Shown here one piece after another: positions 35,903-45,155 of a stretch of DNA of 64,000 nucleotides. The stretch is from Collimonas pratensis. Lineage in GTDB: Bacteria; Pseudomonadota; Gammaproteobacteria; Burkholderiales; Burkholderiaceae_D. Below the pieces are notes generated by a model. The model was not told the DNA's origin. It saw only the letters and a list, made by a program, of their open reading frames with translations, and did no database searches. The stretch spans positions 1,488,001 to 1,552,000 of the forward strand of contig NZ_CP013234.1 in assembly GCF_001584185.1 (NCBI RefSeq), given 5' to 3'. The position numbers and the translations under genes are program-made. How positions within the stretch are numbered: the first letter of the stretch is position 1; each line of letters begins with the position of its first letter.

Positions 35903-36774
35903 TGCGCCCGGTATTGGTAGCCTTTGGCCGGGCGCTGTTGTCGCAGCTGCATTACCGCATGCTGATGCTGACCTTGCTGCCCTTCGTATTGTCGGTGCTG
36001 CTGTGGGGACTGGCGCTGTGGTGGGGCTTGCAGCCGATGATCGACTGGCTGCAAAAGAATTATTTTGCCGGCAACGACGGCCTCGGCATTGCCAACTACA
36101 TCCCGGCCTGGCTCGGCCTGGGCGTGCTCAAGACCGTGATCATTCCCTGGCTGGCGTTGTGGGCCTTGCTGCCGCTGATGATCCTGACCGCCTTGCTGTT
36201 TGTCGGCGCCTTTGCCTTGCCGGCAACGGCGCGCCATGTCGGCCACCGTCACTTTGCCGGGCTCGAAATGCGCAAGGGCGGTTCGCTGCTCGGCAGCATC
36301 TGGATCTCCTTGTCAGCCTTTGTCATTTTCTGCGTGCTGTGGCTGCTGACCTTGCCGCTGTGGCTGATCCCGCCGTTCGCCTTCCTGATCCCACTGGTAC
36401 TGTGGGGCTGGCTGACTTACCGCGTGTTCGCCTATGAAGCGCTGGCCGCGCATGCCGACAAGGATGAATTGCGGGCGATCCTGAAAATCCACCGCTGGCC
36501 CTTGCTGCTGATCGGCGTCATCACCGGCGCCCTCGGCGCCGCGCCTACCATGCTGTGGCTGGGCGGCGCGCTGTGGCTGGTGGTGTTTCCTTTGCTGGCG
36601 GCCGGTTCGATCTGGCTGTATGTGCTGGTGTTCGTGTTCACCGGGCTCTGGTTTGAATATTATTGCCTGGCCGCGCTGGCGAAATATCGGGCGGCGGCAG
36701 AGGCTGCTATCATTATGGCTAAACGCGATGACGGCCAGGCGCTGCAGCAACTGCCTGACAGCTCGCGGCGTTAA
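35902..36774 (+). CDS. EI24/CysZ-like inner membrane protein
   Basis: A 290-residue protein with about six hydrophobic spans, including LLPFVLSVLLWGLALWWG near the start and VFVFTGLWFEYYCLAALAKYR at the end, resembling the EI24 domain family to which CysZ belongs. CysZ transports sulfate, but the lengths and context here do not prove that role. I chose the ATG at 35902, which overlaps the previous stop (TGATG). It ends the envelope operon; the next gene starts 47 bp later. Confidence 0.72.
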   Translation: MRPVLVAFGRALLSQLHYRMLMLTLLPFVLSVLLWGLALWWGLQPMIDWLQKNYFAGNDGLGIANYIPAWLGLGVLKTVIIPWLALWALLPLMILTALLFVGAFALPATARHVGHRHFAGLEMRKGGSLLGSIWISLSAFVIFCVLWLLTLPLWLIPPFAFLIPLVLWGWLTYRVFAYEALAAHADKDELRAILKIHRWPLLLIGVITGALGAAPTMLWLGGALWLVVFPLLAAGSIWLYVLVFVFTGLWFEYYCLAALAKYRAAAEAAIIMAKRDDGQALQQLPDSSRR

Positions 36775-36821
36775 AGGTTTTTGTCATAATGTTATCTATC
36801 CTCAGCTGAACGGCGATCCCC

Positions 36822-37622
36822 ATGGCAATCGGACTTATCATCATCGGCGACGAAATCCTGTCAGGCAGGCGAGTCGATAAACACTTTCCGAAAATACTGG
36901 AAATGCTCACGGCGCGCGGTCTGGCGCTGAGCTGGGCCGAATACATAGGGGACGATCCGGCGCGCATCACGGCCACCCTGAAGCGTACGCTGGACAGCGA
37001 CGATATCGTGTTCTGCACCGGCGGCATCGGCGCTACCCCGGATGACCACACTCGCCAATGCGCTGCTGCCGCGCTGGGTGTGCCGCTGGTATTGCATCCT
37101 GAAGCGCGCGAGAAAATCCGTGAACGGATCGCTGACACGGCGCGCGACGCCGGCCTCACGCTGGACTACGATACGCCAGACAATCTGCACCGGCTGAAGA
37201 TGGGCGAATTCCCGCAAGGCGCGGACATCATTCCTAATCCGTTCAACAAGATCCCGGGTTTCTCCATCCGTCACCAGGGCGCCGGCGCCCATCATTTCGC
37301 ACCCGGGTTCCCGGTCATGGCCTGGCCGATGTTTGAATGGGTGCTGGATACTTACTACGCTGACCTGTTCCACCAGAATCCGCAGCTGGAGCAATCCGTG
37401 CTGGTGTTCGAAGCCATGGAGTCGACGCTGACGCCGCTGATGGAAGCGATCGAAGCTGAGTTTCCTCTGGTGAAAGTATTCAGCCTGCCGCATGTGGGCG
37501 AGGGCGGCGTGCGCCGCCATATCGATCTCGGCGTCAAGGGCGAGCCGGTGCAAAGCGCCGCCGCGTTTACCAGGATGCTGGCCGGACTCGACCTGTTAAA
37601 GGCCGAATACCGGCCCGCTTAA
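36822..37622 (+). CDS. MoCF-domain protein (CinA/MoaB-like)
   Basis: A 266-residue protein with an N-terminal molybdopterin-binding fold: IIGDEILSGRRVDKHFPKI, TGGIGATPDDHTRQ and the Asp/Gly-rich loop, as in the N-terminal domain of CinA. The C-terminal CinA amidase domain is absent, so this is the stand-alone COG1058 form. Its job in bacteria is not firmly established; NMN/ADP-ribose-related pyrophosphatase activity is known for some CinA proteins. Confidence 0.85.
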   Translation: MAIGLIIIGDEILSGRRVDKHFPKILEMLTARGLALSWAEYIGDDPARITATLKRTLDSDDIVFCTGGIGATPDDHTRQCAAAALGVPLVLHPEAREKIRERIADTARDAGLTLDYDTPDNLHRLKMGEFPQGADIIPNPFNKIPGFSIRHQGAGAHHFAPGFPVMAWPMFEWVLDTYYADLFHQNPQLEQSVLVFEAMESTLTPLMEAIEAEFPLVKVFSLPHVGEGGVRRHIDLGVKGEPVQSAAAFTRMLAGLDLLKAEYRPA

Positions 37623-37737
37623 GTTAAGTTATCCCACTGTTATCTCGTTCATCACTTTTCCAAGTCCTTCCTTCTAAACCACTGCGCAAAGCCGTTAGCG
37701 ATTAACGGCGATCTGCTCCCATCTGATTGATCATCAC

Positions 37738-40296
37738 ATGTTCGGATTTCTTTTCAAGCGCACAGAGCGCGCCGCCCCTCAGCCCGCAGTTGCTCCCCAG
37801 GCCGCGCTGCGCGCGGAAGCCCGGCAGGTGTCGGATCAGGCCCGGCAGCAAGCGTTGCAGCAGGCGCAAGCCTTGAGCGAAGAGGGTGCCGCGGTGGCAT
37901 TCATCGCGCAGTCGACTTTTGCCGATGCCCGCTTGGCCGCGGCGCAACTGGTGCAGTCGCAGCCGGCGCTGGAGCAAGTGCTGCAAGCCTGCCGCAACAC
38001 CGACCGCCGCGTCGCCAAGCTGATGCAAACGCGGCTGGACAGCTTGCGCCAACAGCAAGTAGTCGCCGCCAAGGCTGCCGCTTGCATTGCGCAGGCGCAG
38101 CGCTTGCAGCAAGAGTTGCAGCTGATGCCGAACCAGGTGGCGGAATTGGACCGCAGCTGGGATGGCAAGGATGTGCCCGCGGATCTGCAGCAGCAATTCA
38201 CACAAGTACGCGCGCAGCTGGCTGAGCGTCTGAGCGCGCAGGCGGGGTTGCAGCACGATGCCATCGCCTTGTTGAGCCAGCTGCGCGCCATGCATCTGCA
38301 AGCCAAGGCTGGCGTCAGCGATGCCGCCCCGGCGACGTTGGATGCGCTGGAAGCGCAGATGGCAGGCTGCCTCAGCCATGCTGAAGCCACGACTTTGCCA
38401 CGCCATCTGGCCAGTGATTTTTCCCAGGAAGCGCAGGCCCTGCGCAAGCTGTTGCAGGATCTGCAGCAGCATCAGGTAGCACTGCAGGCGCGCAGCGAGC
38501 TGCTGGCGAACTGGGAAGGCGCGCTAGATGCACCAGATGCGCTGCAGCCGGAAGCCATGAGAAGCGCCTGGTCGGCCCTGCCAAGATTGCCGGCGGAATT
38601 GCTGGACGATGGCCTGGAACAGCGTTACCAGGCATTGCTGAAACAGCATGCCCCAGCCATCGTCAAGCCGCAAAAAGTCCAGGCCGCGACGGCTGCCGTG
38701 ACAGCGACCGAGGCAGGCGAGCGTCCGCCCATCGCAGAAGCCCTGGATGGCCTGGAAAAGGCGCTCGAAGACGGCGCCTTGCAGCAAGCGGTCGATTTCG
38801 ACAAAGCCCTGCGCGCGATGGATTTCAAGCAGCACAAGCCAAGCGCTACCCAGACCAGCCGCCTGACGCAGGCCCGCAGCGAACTGACCCGCTTGCAAGG
38901 CTGGGCACGCTGGGGCGGCAATGTCTCGCGCGAAGAACTGACCAAGGCGGCGCTGGAATTGCCGCCGCAGGAACTGGCGCCGGCGGAACTGGCAAAGAAG
39001 ATCGGCAGCCTGCGGGCGCGCTGGAAGTCGCTGGATGTCAGTTCGGGATCGGCGCCGAGGACTTTGTGGGAAGGCTTCGACGCCGCCTGTACCGCTGCCT
39101 ATGCGCCGGTGGCAGCACATTTCCAGCAGCAGGCTGAACAGCGCCAGGCCAATCAGCTCAGTGCGCGCGCCTTGATCGAGGAAATCCAGCAGCATGCGCA
39201 AAGCGCGCTGGCGACCGATGCGGCAGGAGGAATAGGCGTTGCCCCGGATTGGAAAACCATCGCCCAGTTCTGCCAGCAAAAACAGCAGGCCTGGAAAAAC
39301 CTGGGGCCGATCAACCGCAGCGAAAAGAAAGCCTTGGACAACGCTTTTGCCGCTGCGCTGCAAAGCTTGCAGGAGCCGCTGGCAGAGCAGCAGGCAGTCG
39401 AAATCGGCCGTCGCGAAAAGCTGATCACGGAAGCCGGCGAGTTGCCGGCCAACCAGCGCGATACCGCCGAGCGGGTCAAGGAATTGCAGGCGCGCTGGCA
39501 GGAGCAGGCCAAGGCCTTACCCTTGCCGCGCCAGGAAGAACAGGAATTGTGGCTGCGTTTCCGCAGCGCTTGCGACGCCATCTTTGCCCAGCGCAAGGAA
39601 GCCGCCTCCAGCGCCGACGCCGAGCGGCGCGACAATCTGCGCCGGCGCGAAGAGCAGTGCGCGGCGTTGGAAGCTGCGCTTAGCCAGCCGGCGGCGGGAT
39701 TGGCGAAAGTCTTGCAGCAGGCCCAGCAAGACTGGAACCGAGGCGGCCAGGTGCCGCGCGCCGCCGAGACGCAGATCGATGCACGCTTCCAGGCCGCGGT
39801 GGCAGCCGTGCAGGCGGTACTTGAGCAGAGCCGGCGTCAAGCAGCATTGGCGCAAGCCGATGCCTTGCGCGGCAAGCTGGTCCTATGCCAGAAAATGGAA
39901 GCGGCGATCGTCAGCAGTGCTGCGGCAGACAACCAAAGCGAGCCAGAATGGCGTGGCGAGTGGCAGGCGTTGCCGGCACTGGCACCGGCTTTTGAAAAAA
40001 TTCTCGCCGCGCGTTTTGAACGTGCCGTGCAGAACGGCGCCGGCTATGCCGCCAGCCTGGAATCCGGCCGCCCCTTGCTGCAACAGGAATTGCTGCGCGC
40101 CGAAATCATGGCGGGCAGCGAGAGTCCGCCAGCGCTGTCGCGCGAACGTTTGCAGCTGCAGGTGGAAGTGTTGCAAGCCTCGCTCAAGGCTGGCGCCTCG
40201 GCGAAAAATATCGAGCAGCAGTTGTTGCATATTTGCGGCTTGCCGGCGCTGATGGATGACGCTGCGTTGCAGCGCTTGCTGAAACTGCTGATGTAG
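37738..40296 (+). CDS. DUF349 repeat protein
   Basis: A very long (852-residue) helical protein rich in Gln, Ala and Leu. Repeated units of the type WKTIAQFCQQKQQAWKNLGPINRS, ELQARWQEQAKALPLPRQEEQELW and RFRSACDAIF are the DUF349 repeat, each a long coiled hairpin. No catalytic domain is seen. The first residues MFGFLFKRTERAAP are basic. Function is unknown to me. The TAG stop lies within the GTAGGG end of repeat copy 4, so the repeat may have set the present C terminus. Confidence 0.82.
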   Translation: MFGFLFKRTERAAPQPAVAPQAALRAEARQVSDQARQQALQQAQALSEEGAAVAFIAQSTFADARLAAAQLVQSQPALEQVLQACRNTDRRVAKLMQTRLDSLRQQQVVAAKAAACIAQAQRLQQELQLMPNQVAELDRSWDGKDVPADLQQQFTQVRAQLAERLSAQAGLQHDAIALLSQLRAMHLQAKAGVSDAAPATLDALEAQMAGCLSHAEATTLPRHLASDFSQEAQALRKLLQDLQQHQVALQARSELLANWEGALDAPDALQPEAMRSAWSALPRLPAELLDDGLEQRYQALLKQHAPAIVKPQKVQAATAAVTATEAGERPPIAEALDGLEKALEDGALQQAVDFDKALRAMDFKQHKPSATQTSRLTQARSELTRLQGWARWGGNVSREELTKAALELPPQELAPAELAKKIGSLRARWKSLDVSSGSAPRTLWEGFDAACTAAYAPVAAHFQQQAEQRQANQLSARALIEEIQQHAQSALATDAAGGIGVAPDWKTIAQFCQQKQQAWKNLGPINRSEKKALDNAFAAALQSLQEPLAEQQAVEIGRREKLITEAGELPANQRDTAERVKELQARWQEQAKALPLPRQEEQELWLRFRSACDAIFAQRKEAASSADAERRDNLRRREEQCAALEAALSQPAAGLAKVLQQAQQDWNRGGQVPRAAETQIDARFQAAVAAVQAVLEQSRRQAALAQADALRGKLVLCQKMEAAIVSSAAADNQSEPEWRGEWQALPALAPAFEKILAARFERAVQNGAGYAASLESGRPLLQQELLRAEIMAGSESPPALSRERLQLQVEVLQASLKAGASAKNIEQQLLHICGLPALMDDAALQRLLKLLM

Positions 40297-40399
40297 GGTG
40301 GGCAGGTTTTTCTGCCCACGCGTGACGGTCGACCTATCTTGGATGGCCGGTGCAGATAAGATACTCGATCTCACGCGTGGGCACAGATGCCCACCCTAC
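40293..40399. repeat. GTAGGGTGGGCA palindromic repeat, copy 4
   Basis: A 107-bp element with the same ends as the others, inner arms TGCCCACGCGTGA and TCACGCGTGGGCA, and the longest centre. It begins within the last codons of the DUF349 gene (stop TAG at 40294-40296). Confidence 0.88.
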
Positions 40400-40414
40400 G
40401 CAAAGCATCCGGGC

Positions 40415-40442
40415 AAAAAAATACCCCGGTGATCCGGGGTAA
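40415..40442 (-). terminator. Terminator of the phasin gene
   Basis: TACCCCGG (40422-40429) pairs with CCGGGGTA (40434-40441); on the minus strand the stem is followed by seven T. It lies about 70 bp past the phasin stop. Confidence 0.85.
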
Positions 40443-40512
40443 GCAACGATACCAGGACTACAGGTACCGAGGAGACTCGTAACCGGCGCGCTAGCGCACC
40501 GGCGATGAAACA

Positions 40513-41079
40513 TTACTTCTTGGCAGTACGGGCAACGCTCTTGGTAGCAGCTTGCGACAGTTGGTCGACTGCGTTGTTGACGTTGGTTTCCAGTGTTTCG
40601 ACAGCTTGCTTGGTGCTCTTGGCAAACTGTTCGTAACCGGCGTTAGCGCTGCCGATGGCCGACTTGACGAAAGCCACTGCGCCTTCTGCGCCTGGAGGAA
40701 CCGATTTCGACGCTTGGTCAACGAATTCGATGACTTTACGCTTGGTTTCTGCGACTTGGGCTTCAGCAGCCTTGGTCAGTTCAGCTTGTGTGCTGGAAGC
40801 GATGCTGGCGAAATGACGGCCGTAAGCGATGGCTTTTTCAGTGTTTGGCTGGGCCAGCGCTGCGCTCAGCGAGAAAAATTCTTGTGGGTCTTTAGCCGCG
40901 AACAGCTTCTGGGTAGTTGCGTTCGAATCTTCCAGCGAAGCCTTGGCGGCGTTCAGGTTGAGGTCGATCAGTTTTTCCACGCCGGCAAATGCCTTGGTGG
41001 TGAAATCTGTGAACAGGGCCAGATTAGCTTCGAAATTGGCTTTGGTAGCGGCTGAAAATTGTTCTGCAACGGTAGACAT
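40513..41079 (-). CDS. Phasin (polyhydroxyalkanoate granule protein)
   Basis: A 188-residue amphipathic helical protein: EQFSAATKANFEANLALF, LTTKAFAGVEKLIDLNLNAAKASLEDS-like segments and KDPQEFFSLSAALAQPNTEKAIAYGRH are typical of PhaP/phasin_2 proteins that coat PHB granules. The C-terminal AATKSVARTAKK tail is basic. AGGAGAAG precedes the ATG. The presence of a phasin implies PHA storage, as in most Burkholderiales. The 333-bp upstream gap holds two copies of a 13-bp palindromic motif listed separately. Confidence 0.93.
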   Translation of the reverse strand: MSTVAEQFSAATKANFEANLALFTDFTTKAFAGVEKLIDLNLNAAKASLEDSNATTQKLFAAKDPQEFFSLSAALAQPNTEKAIAYGRHFASIASSTQAELTKAAEAQVAETKRKVIEFVDQASKSVPPGAEGAVAFVKSAIGSANAGYEQFAKSTKQAVETLETNVNNAVDQLSQAATKSVARTAKK

Positions 41080-41185
41080 GGCTTCTCCTAGGGTTCGATA
41101 CTATAAATAAAACGAAATTGGTAGGGCAACTAAGGGTGGCTACTTGCTAGCCGTTGATTGCGTCTGCCAGTGCTTTGAATGTGCA

Positions 41186-41254
41186 TTGTGCGACGCAACA
41201 ATTTGATTCTAAATTATTCTGAAACGGTGTCAAGCGAATTTTTGTGCGCCGCAA
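41186..41254. promoter_or_regulatory. Two copies of TTGTGCGNCGCAA upstream of the phasin gene
   Basis: TTGTGCGACGCAA (41186-41198) and TTGTGCGCCGCAA (41242-41254) are near-perfect inverted repeats with starts 56 bp apart, in the 333-bp gap between the phasin and HDAC-like genes. They may be operator sites, for instance for the PHB-responsive repressor PhaR, but I have no proof of which protein binds. Confidence 0.4.
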
Positions 41255-41412
41255 TATAAACTTCAGATAATTTAAGACTAAGCTTATGAAAAGCGCTTGT
41301 TTAAGCCATTTTCAGTTGTTTATTTACTACTTCACCTGTCAGTTTTACCAGTGACACCTGTCACATTTACCAGTGTTAGACTGTTGTTTTATTGCATCCC
41401 GTCAGGCCCGCC

Positions 41413-42360
41413 TTGAAAGCCTTCTACAGCGATCATTTCGTCTTGCCCCTGCCGGCCGGCCATCGCTTCCCCATGCAGAAATATCGTCTGATTCATGAAG
41501 GCGCGCTGGCGACTGTCGCCGGCATCGAATTCCACGAAGCGCCCCGCGCCAGCGACGGCGTGCTGGCGCTGGCGCATCATCCACGCTATATCGCTGAGGT
41601 CAGCAACGGCACGTTGACGGACAGCGTGCAGAAAGCCATCGGCTTTCCCTGGACGCCGCAGATGGTAGAGCGCTCGCGGCGTTCGGCCGGCGCTACCATC
41701 GCTGCCTGCCGCGCGGCGCTGGCCGGGCCGGAACCGGTGGCGGTCAACCTGGCTGGCGGCACCCATCACGCCTTTGCCGACCAGGGCGCCGGCTTCTGCG
41801 TCTTTAACGATGCGGCCATTGCGGCCAGATTGATGCAGGCGGAACGGCGCGTACAGCGGGTCGCCATTGTCGATCTCGATGTCCATCAAGGCAACGGCAC
41901 CGCTTCCATCCTGGCGCGCGACGATTCAGTGTTTACCTTGTCGCTGCACGGTGCCCATAACTATCCCTTCAGTAAAGAGCAGAGCGATCTCGATGTGGCG
42001 CTGGAAGACGGCACCGGCGACGAGGCCTATCTGGAGGCACTGGAGGGCGCGCTGGCCACCATGCTGGGGCGTTTTTCGCCACAGCTGATCATTTTCCTGG
42101 CCGGCGCCGATCCGCACGAAGGCGATCGCCTGGGGCGCCTGAAGCTCAGTTTCGACGGCCTGGCCCGGCGCGACGCCATGGTGCTGGAGACCGCCGGCCG
42201 CTTGTCGATCCCGGTCGCGATCAGCATGGCCGGCGGCTACGGCAAGAATATACAAGACACGGTAGCAGTACACCTGCAAACTATCGCGCTGGCGGCAAGC
42301 TTTGCCAAACGCGCCAGTCAGCAGCACGCGGCTGCGGCGGCGCTCACCCAACCCGGATAA
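41413..42360 (+). CDS. Histone deacetylase-family amidohydrolase (AcuC-like)
   Basis: A 315-residue zinc deacetylase. GGTHHAFADQGAGFCVFNDAAIAARL has the HH and Asp pairs, VAIVDLDVHQGNGTASI the zinc Asp and His, and LAGADPHEGDRLGRLKLS the second Asp. The start MKAFYSDHFVLPLPAGHRFPM is the normal N terminus; it uses TTG at 41413, with an in-frame TTG seven codons upstream. Bacterial members deacetylate acetyl-lysine of acetyl-CoA synthetase or polyamines. It is followed 4 bp later by the DMT transporter gene. Confidence 0.9.
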   Translation: MKAFYSDHFVLPLPAGHRFPMQKYRLIHEGALATVAGIEFHEAPRASDGVLALAHHPRYIAEVSNGTLTDSVQKAIGFPWTPQMVERSRRSAGATIAACRAALAGPEPVAVNLAGGTHHAFADQGAGFCVFNDAAIAARLMQAERRVQRVAIVDLDVHQGNGTASILARDDSVFTLSLHGAHNYPFSKEQSDLDVALEDGTGDEAYLEALEGALATMLGRFSPQLIIFLAGADPHEGDRLGRLKLSFDGLARRDAMVLETAGRLSIPVAISMAGGYGKNIQDTVAVHLQTIALAASFAKRASQQHAAAAALTQPG

Positions 42361-42364
42361 TTCC

Positions 42365-43267
42365 ATGTCTTCAAGCAGTTCTTCGCCGGCGGCGTCTGCC
42401 GCCCATCCTTTGCTCGCGGCCATGCCGATGGTGTTCGTCGTGCTATGGAGCACCGGCTTTATCGTCGCCAAATTCGGCTTGCCGTTTGCGCCGCCGCTGA
42501 CGTTCCTGCTGCTGCGCTTCGGTGGCGTGCTGCTGGTGCTGCTGCCATTGGTGCTGTTGATGCGCGCGCCCTGGCCGCGCGGCAAAATCGCCCACATCGC
42601 CTTCGCCGGGATCTTGCTGCAAGGCGGTTACCTGGCCGGCGTCTGGTGCGCCATCAAGCTCGGCATGCCGGCCGGTTTGTCGGCGCTGATTGTCGGCATG
42701 CAGCCGATCCTGACGGCTTTCGCCGCACCCCTGATCGGCGAATCGGTCAGGCCGCGCCAGTGGTTGGGCCTGGTGCTGGGGATTTGCGGGGTAGGGCTGG
42801 TGGTGGCCGCCAAGATCACGCTGGTGGGACTGTCCTGGACCAGCATCACGCTGTGCCTGATGGCATTGCTGTCGATGACGGTCGGCACCTTGTACCAGAA
42901 GCGCCATTGTCCGCAGTTCGATCTGCGCACCGGCACGCTGATCCAGTTCGCCGCCTCGGTGCTGGTGCTGCTGCCGTTCGCCATCTATTATGAGCACCTG
43001 ACGCCTGCGCTGGATACGGTGCAATGGACGCCGCGCTTCATCGGCGCCTTGCTGTGGTCGATCTTCGCCTTGTCGATCGGCGCCATCTTCCTGCTGTTTG
43101 CCCTGATCCGCAAAAGCGCGGCCACCAGCGTCACCAGCCTGCTCTACCTGACGCCGCCTACCACCGCACTGATGGCCTGGCTGATGTTTGGCGAGGTCTT
43201 CAACCTGCTGGGCATCGCCGGCATGGTGGTGGCGATACTGGGCGTGATCTTCGTCATGAAAAAATAG
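42365..43267 (+). CDS. EamA-family (DMT superfamily) exporter
   Basis: A 300-residue protein with ten hydrophobic spans in two EamA repeats. VLWSTGFIVAKFGLPFAPPLTFLLLRFG opens the first and LYLTPPTTALMAWLMFGE lies in the second. The Ser-rich start (MSSSSSSPAAS) is probably disordered. These transporters export amino acids, purines or other small metabolites. The ATG at 42365 is 4 bp after the deacetylase stop, so co-transcription is expected. Confidence 0.9.
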   Translation: MSSSSSSPAASAAHPLLAAMPMVFVVLWSTGFIVAKFGLPFAPPLTFLLLRFGGVLLVLLPLVLLMRAPWPRGKIAHIAFAGILLQGGYLAGVWCAIKLGMPAGLSALIVGMQPILTAFAAPLIGESVRPRQWLGLVLGICGVGLVVAAKITLVGLSWTSITLCLMALLSMTVGTLYQKRHCPQFDLRTGTLIQFAASVLVLLPFAIYYEHLTPALDTVQWTPRFIGALLWSIFALSIGAIFLLFALIRKSAATSVTSLLYLTPPTTALMAWLMFGEVFNLLGIAGMVVAILGVIFVMKK

Positions 43268-43277
43268 GCACGGCCGA

Positions 43278-44060
43278 TCACAGCGGCAGCAGCATCACCA
43301 GCTTCAGTTCAGGCCGGTTGGCGACCCGCAGGTTGACCTGTCGGTAAGCCAGCGAGCCCAGCGTCGGATGGTTGAAGCGGCGTTCGCCGCCTTCCTTCTC
43401 GACCACGTCGTGCAGGTTCCAGGCACGCTGGAAGGCGGTGCTGGCGCTGCTCAGGCGCGCTACCAGTTGCGCAATCTCCGGTTCATCCAGGTACATGCCG
43501 CAGTCGGCGCGGAACTCCGCCGCCAGGCGGCTGGCGCGCTGCCCCCAGTCGCTGATCAGCTGGCTTGCCTGTGGCGCGCAATAAGTATATTCGAGCAGGT
43601 TCTTGCGGCTTTCTTTCTGGTCCAGCCAGCCGACGAACAAGGTCTTGGCGGCGCGGTTCCAGGCCACTGCGTTCCAGTGGCGGTCGAGCAGGTAGGCCGG
43701 TGTTTTGATGTTGCCGGCGACGGCCAGGATTTCGTCGGGGATGTCGGCGGCCTGCAGGTCCTGCGCCTGCGGATCTTTTTTGCCGGACAGCTCAAACAGA
43801 TAGGCGCGCTTGGCGCGCGACAGGTGCAAGGCTTCGGCGATGCGGGCCAGCGCTGCCGCCGATACCGACACCGTGCGCCCCTGTTCGATCCAGGTATACC
43901 AAGTGACGCTGATATCGCACAGCTGCGCCACTTCCTCCCGCCGCAAGCCCGGCGTGCGGCGGCGCGTGCTGCCACCCAGCCGCAGCTCGGCTGCCGAGAG
44001 CTGGGTGCGCTGGGTCCTGATGAATTCACCCAGCGCCTTGCGTTTCCCTGTTTCATCCAT
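43278..44060 (-). CDS. XRE-family regulator with MmyB-like ligand domain
   Basis: A 260-residue regulator. The N-terminal HTH (RTPGLRREEVAQLCDISVTWYTWIEQGR) is followed by a helical PAS-like domain with NWNAVAWNRAAKTLFVGW-type layout (HWNAVAWNRAA here) and RLNHPTLGSL-like end (RFNHPTLGSLAYRQVNL). This is the MmyB-like group that binds fatty-acid-like ligands. It is divergent from a methyltransferase gene across 140 bp and probably regulates it. I start at the ATG at 44060. Confidence 0.9.
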   Translation of the reverse strand: MDETGKRKALGEFIRTQRTQLSAAELRLGGSTRRRTPGLRREEVAQLCDISVTWYTWIEQGRTVSVSAAALARIAEALHLSRAKRAYLFELSGKKDPQAQDLQAADIPDEILAVAGNIKTPAYLLDRHWNAVAWNRAAKTLFVGWLDQKESRKNLLEYTYCAPQASQLISDWGQRASRLAAEFRADCGMYLDEPEIAQLVARLSSASTAFQRAWNLHDVVEKEGGERRFNHPTLGSLAYRQVNLRVANRPELKLVMLLPL

Positions 44061-44200
44061 GTCGGGCCTTATCCTGTTGTTTATAGTAATAGTATAAGCA
44101 CTAGTCTTGTAACAGGATAAGAAATAATTACACTGGTGTCTCACCTGAGCCCGGGTTTACATTGAGTGAGCACCGGTTACCCATTTCTGAGGAGAAGTTG

Positions 44201-44977
44201 ATGAGCGCCATACGTAAAATGCGTAATCACGACAAGGTCGTATCGGAACAATTCGGCAGCACAGCCGCCGCTTACCTGAGCAGCACGGTCCACGCCCAGG
44301 GCGCCGACCTGCAGCAACTGGCGGCTTATGCCGGGCAATTGCCCCAAGGCAAAGCACTGGATGTCGGCTGCGGCGCAGGCCATGCGGCGTTCGCCATGGC
44401 GCCGCATATCGCTACTGTGATTGCCTACGACCTGGCGGCGGAAATGCTGGAAGTGGTGCAGGGCGCCGCTGCCGAGCGCGGTTTGCACAACCTGCACGTG
44501 CAGCAGGGCAGCGCCGACAGCCTGCCTTTTGCCGACGCCTCTTTCGAACTGGTCTGCACCCGCTACAGCGCGCACCACTGGAAGGATCTGCCGCGCGCGC
44601 TGACCGAGATGGCACGGGTATTGAAGCCGGGCGGCAAATGCATCGTGATCGATACGGCGTCGCCGGAAGATATCCTGAGCGATACCTATTTGCAATCGAT
44701 CGAACTGCTGCGCGACACCTCGCATGTACGCAACCGCAGCCTCGCAGGTTGGCGCCGCTTGCTGGGCGATGCGGGTTTGCGGACGGCAACAGAGCAGAGC
44801 TGGAAGCTGCCGCTGCAGTTCGATACCTGGGTCGCCCGCATGCGCACACCGCCGGAGCGGGTCGCTGCAATCAGGTCGCTGTGGGACAGTGCACCGTCGG
44901 AAGTGTCGACTTACTTCGATTTGCAGACGGATTATTCATTTTTTATCGATGTTGTCCTTCTTGAATGTTATAAATAG
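44201..44977 (+). CDS. SAM-dependent class I methyltransferase
   Basis: A 258-residue methyltransferase. VGCGAGHAAFAMAP is the SAM motif I, DLAAEMLEVV motif II, and SLPFADASFELVCTRYSAHHW a typical UbiE/YcgJ-type motif before ARVLKPGGKCIVID. The substrate is unknown; the closest look is to small-molecule methylases of the Methyltransf_11 group. TGAGGAGAAG precedes the ATG at 44201. It lies opposite the XRE regulator, a common pairing for MmyB-like regulators. Confidence 0.88.
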   Translation: MSAIRKMRNHDKVVSEQFGSTAAAYLSSTVHAQGADLQQLAAYAGQLPQGKALDVGCGAGHAAFAMAPHIATVIAYDLAAEMLEVVQGAAAERGLHNLHVQQGSADSLPFADASFELVCTRYSAHHWKDLPRALTEMARVLKPGGKCIVIDTASPEDILSDTYLQSIELLRDTSHVRNRSLAGWRRLLGDAGLRTATEQSWKLPLQFDTWVARMRTPPERVAAIRSLWDSAPSEVSTYFDLQTDYSFFIDVVLLECYK

Positions 44978-45155
44978 TCCTATGCTGAAGGAAATGTCTG
45001 GTCGTCGAGTTGCGGTAAAATCTAGTTCGCAAATCGTCGTCCAGATATCGAAAGTCGTTTAATTTAGTGCGCTAACTATCTAATTCTCTTGCGATTTTTC
45101 TGGGATTTGCCTACACTGCCACAAAGTTATAGATCGTCGCATATTGGAGCCGCAA

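Noticed and set aside
44978..45155. Small gene from ATG near 44982
   Set aside because: Only 26 codons, no clear ribosome site and no recognisable features.
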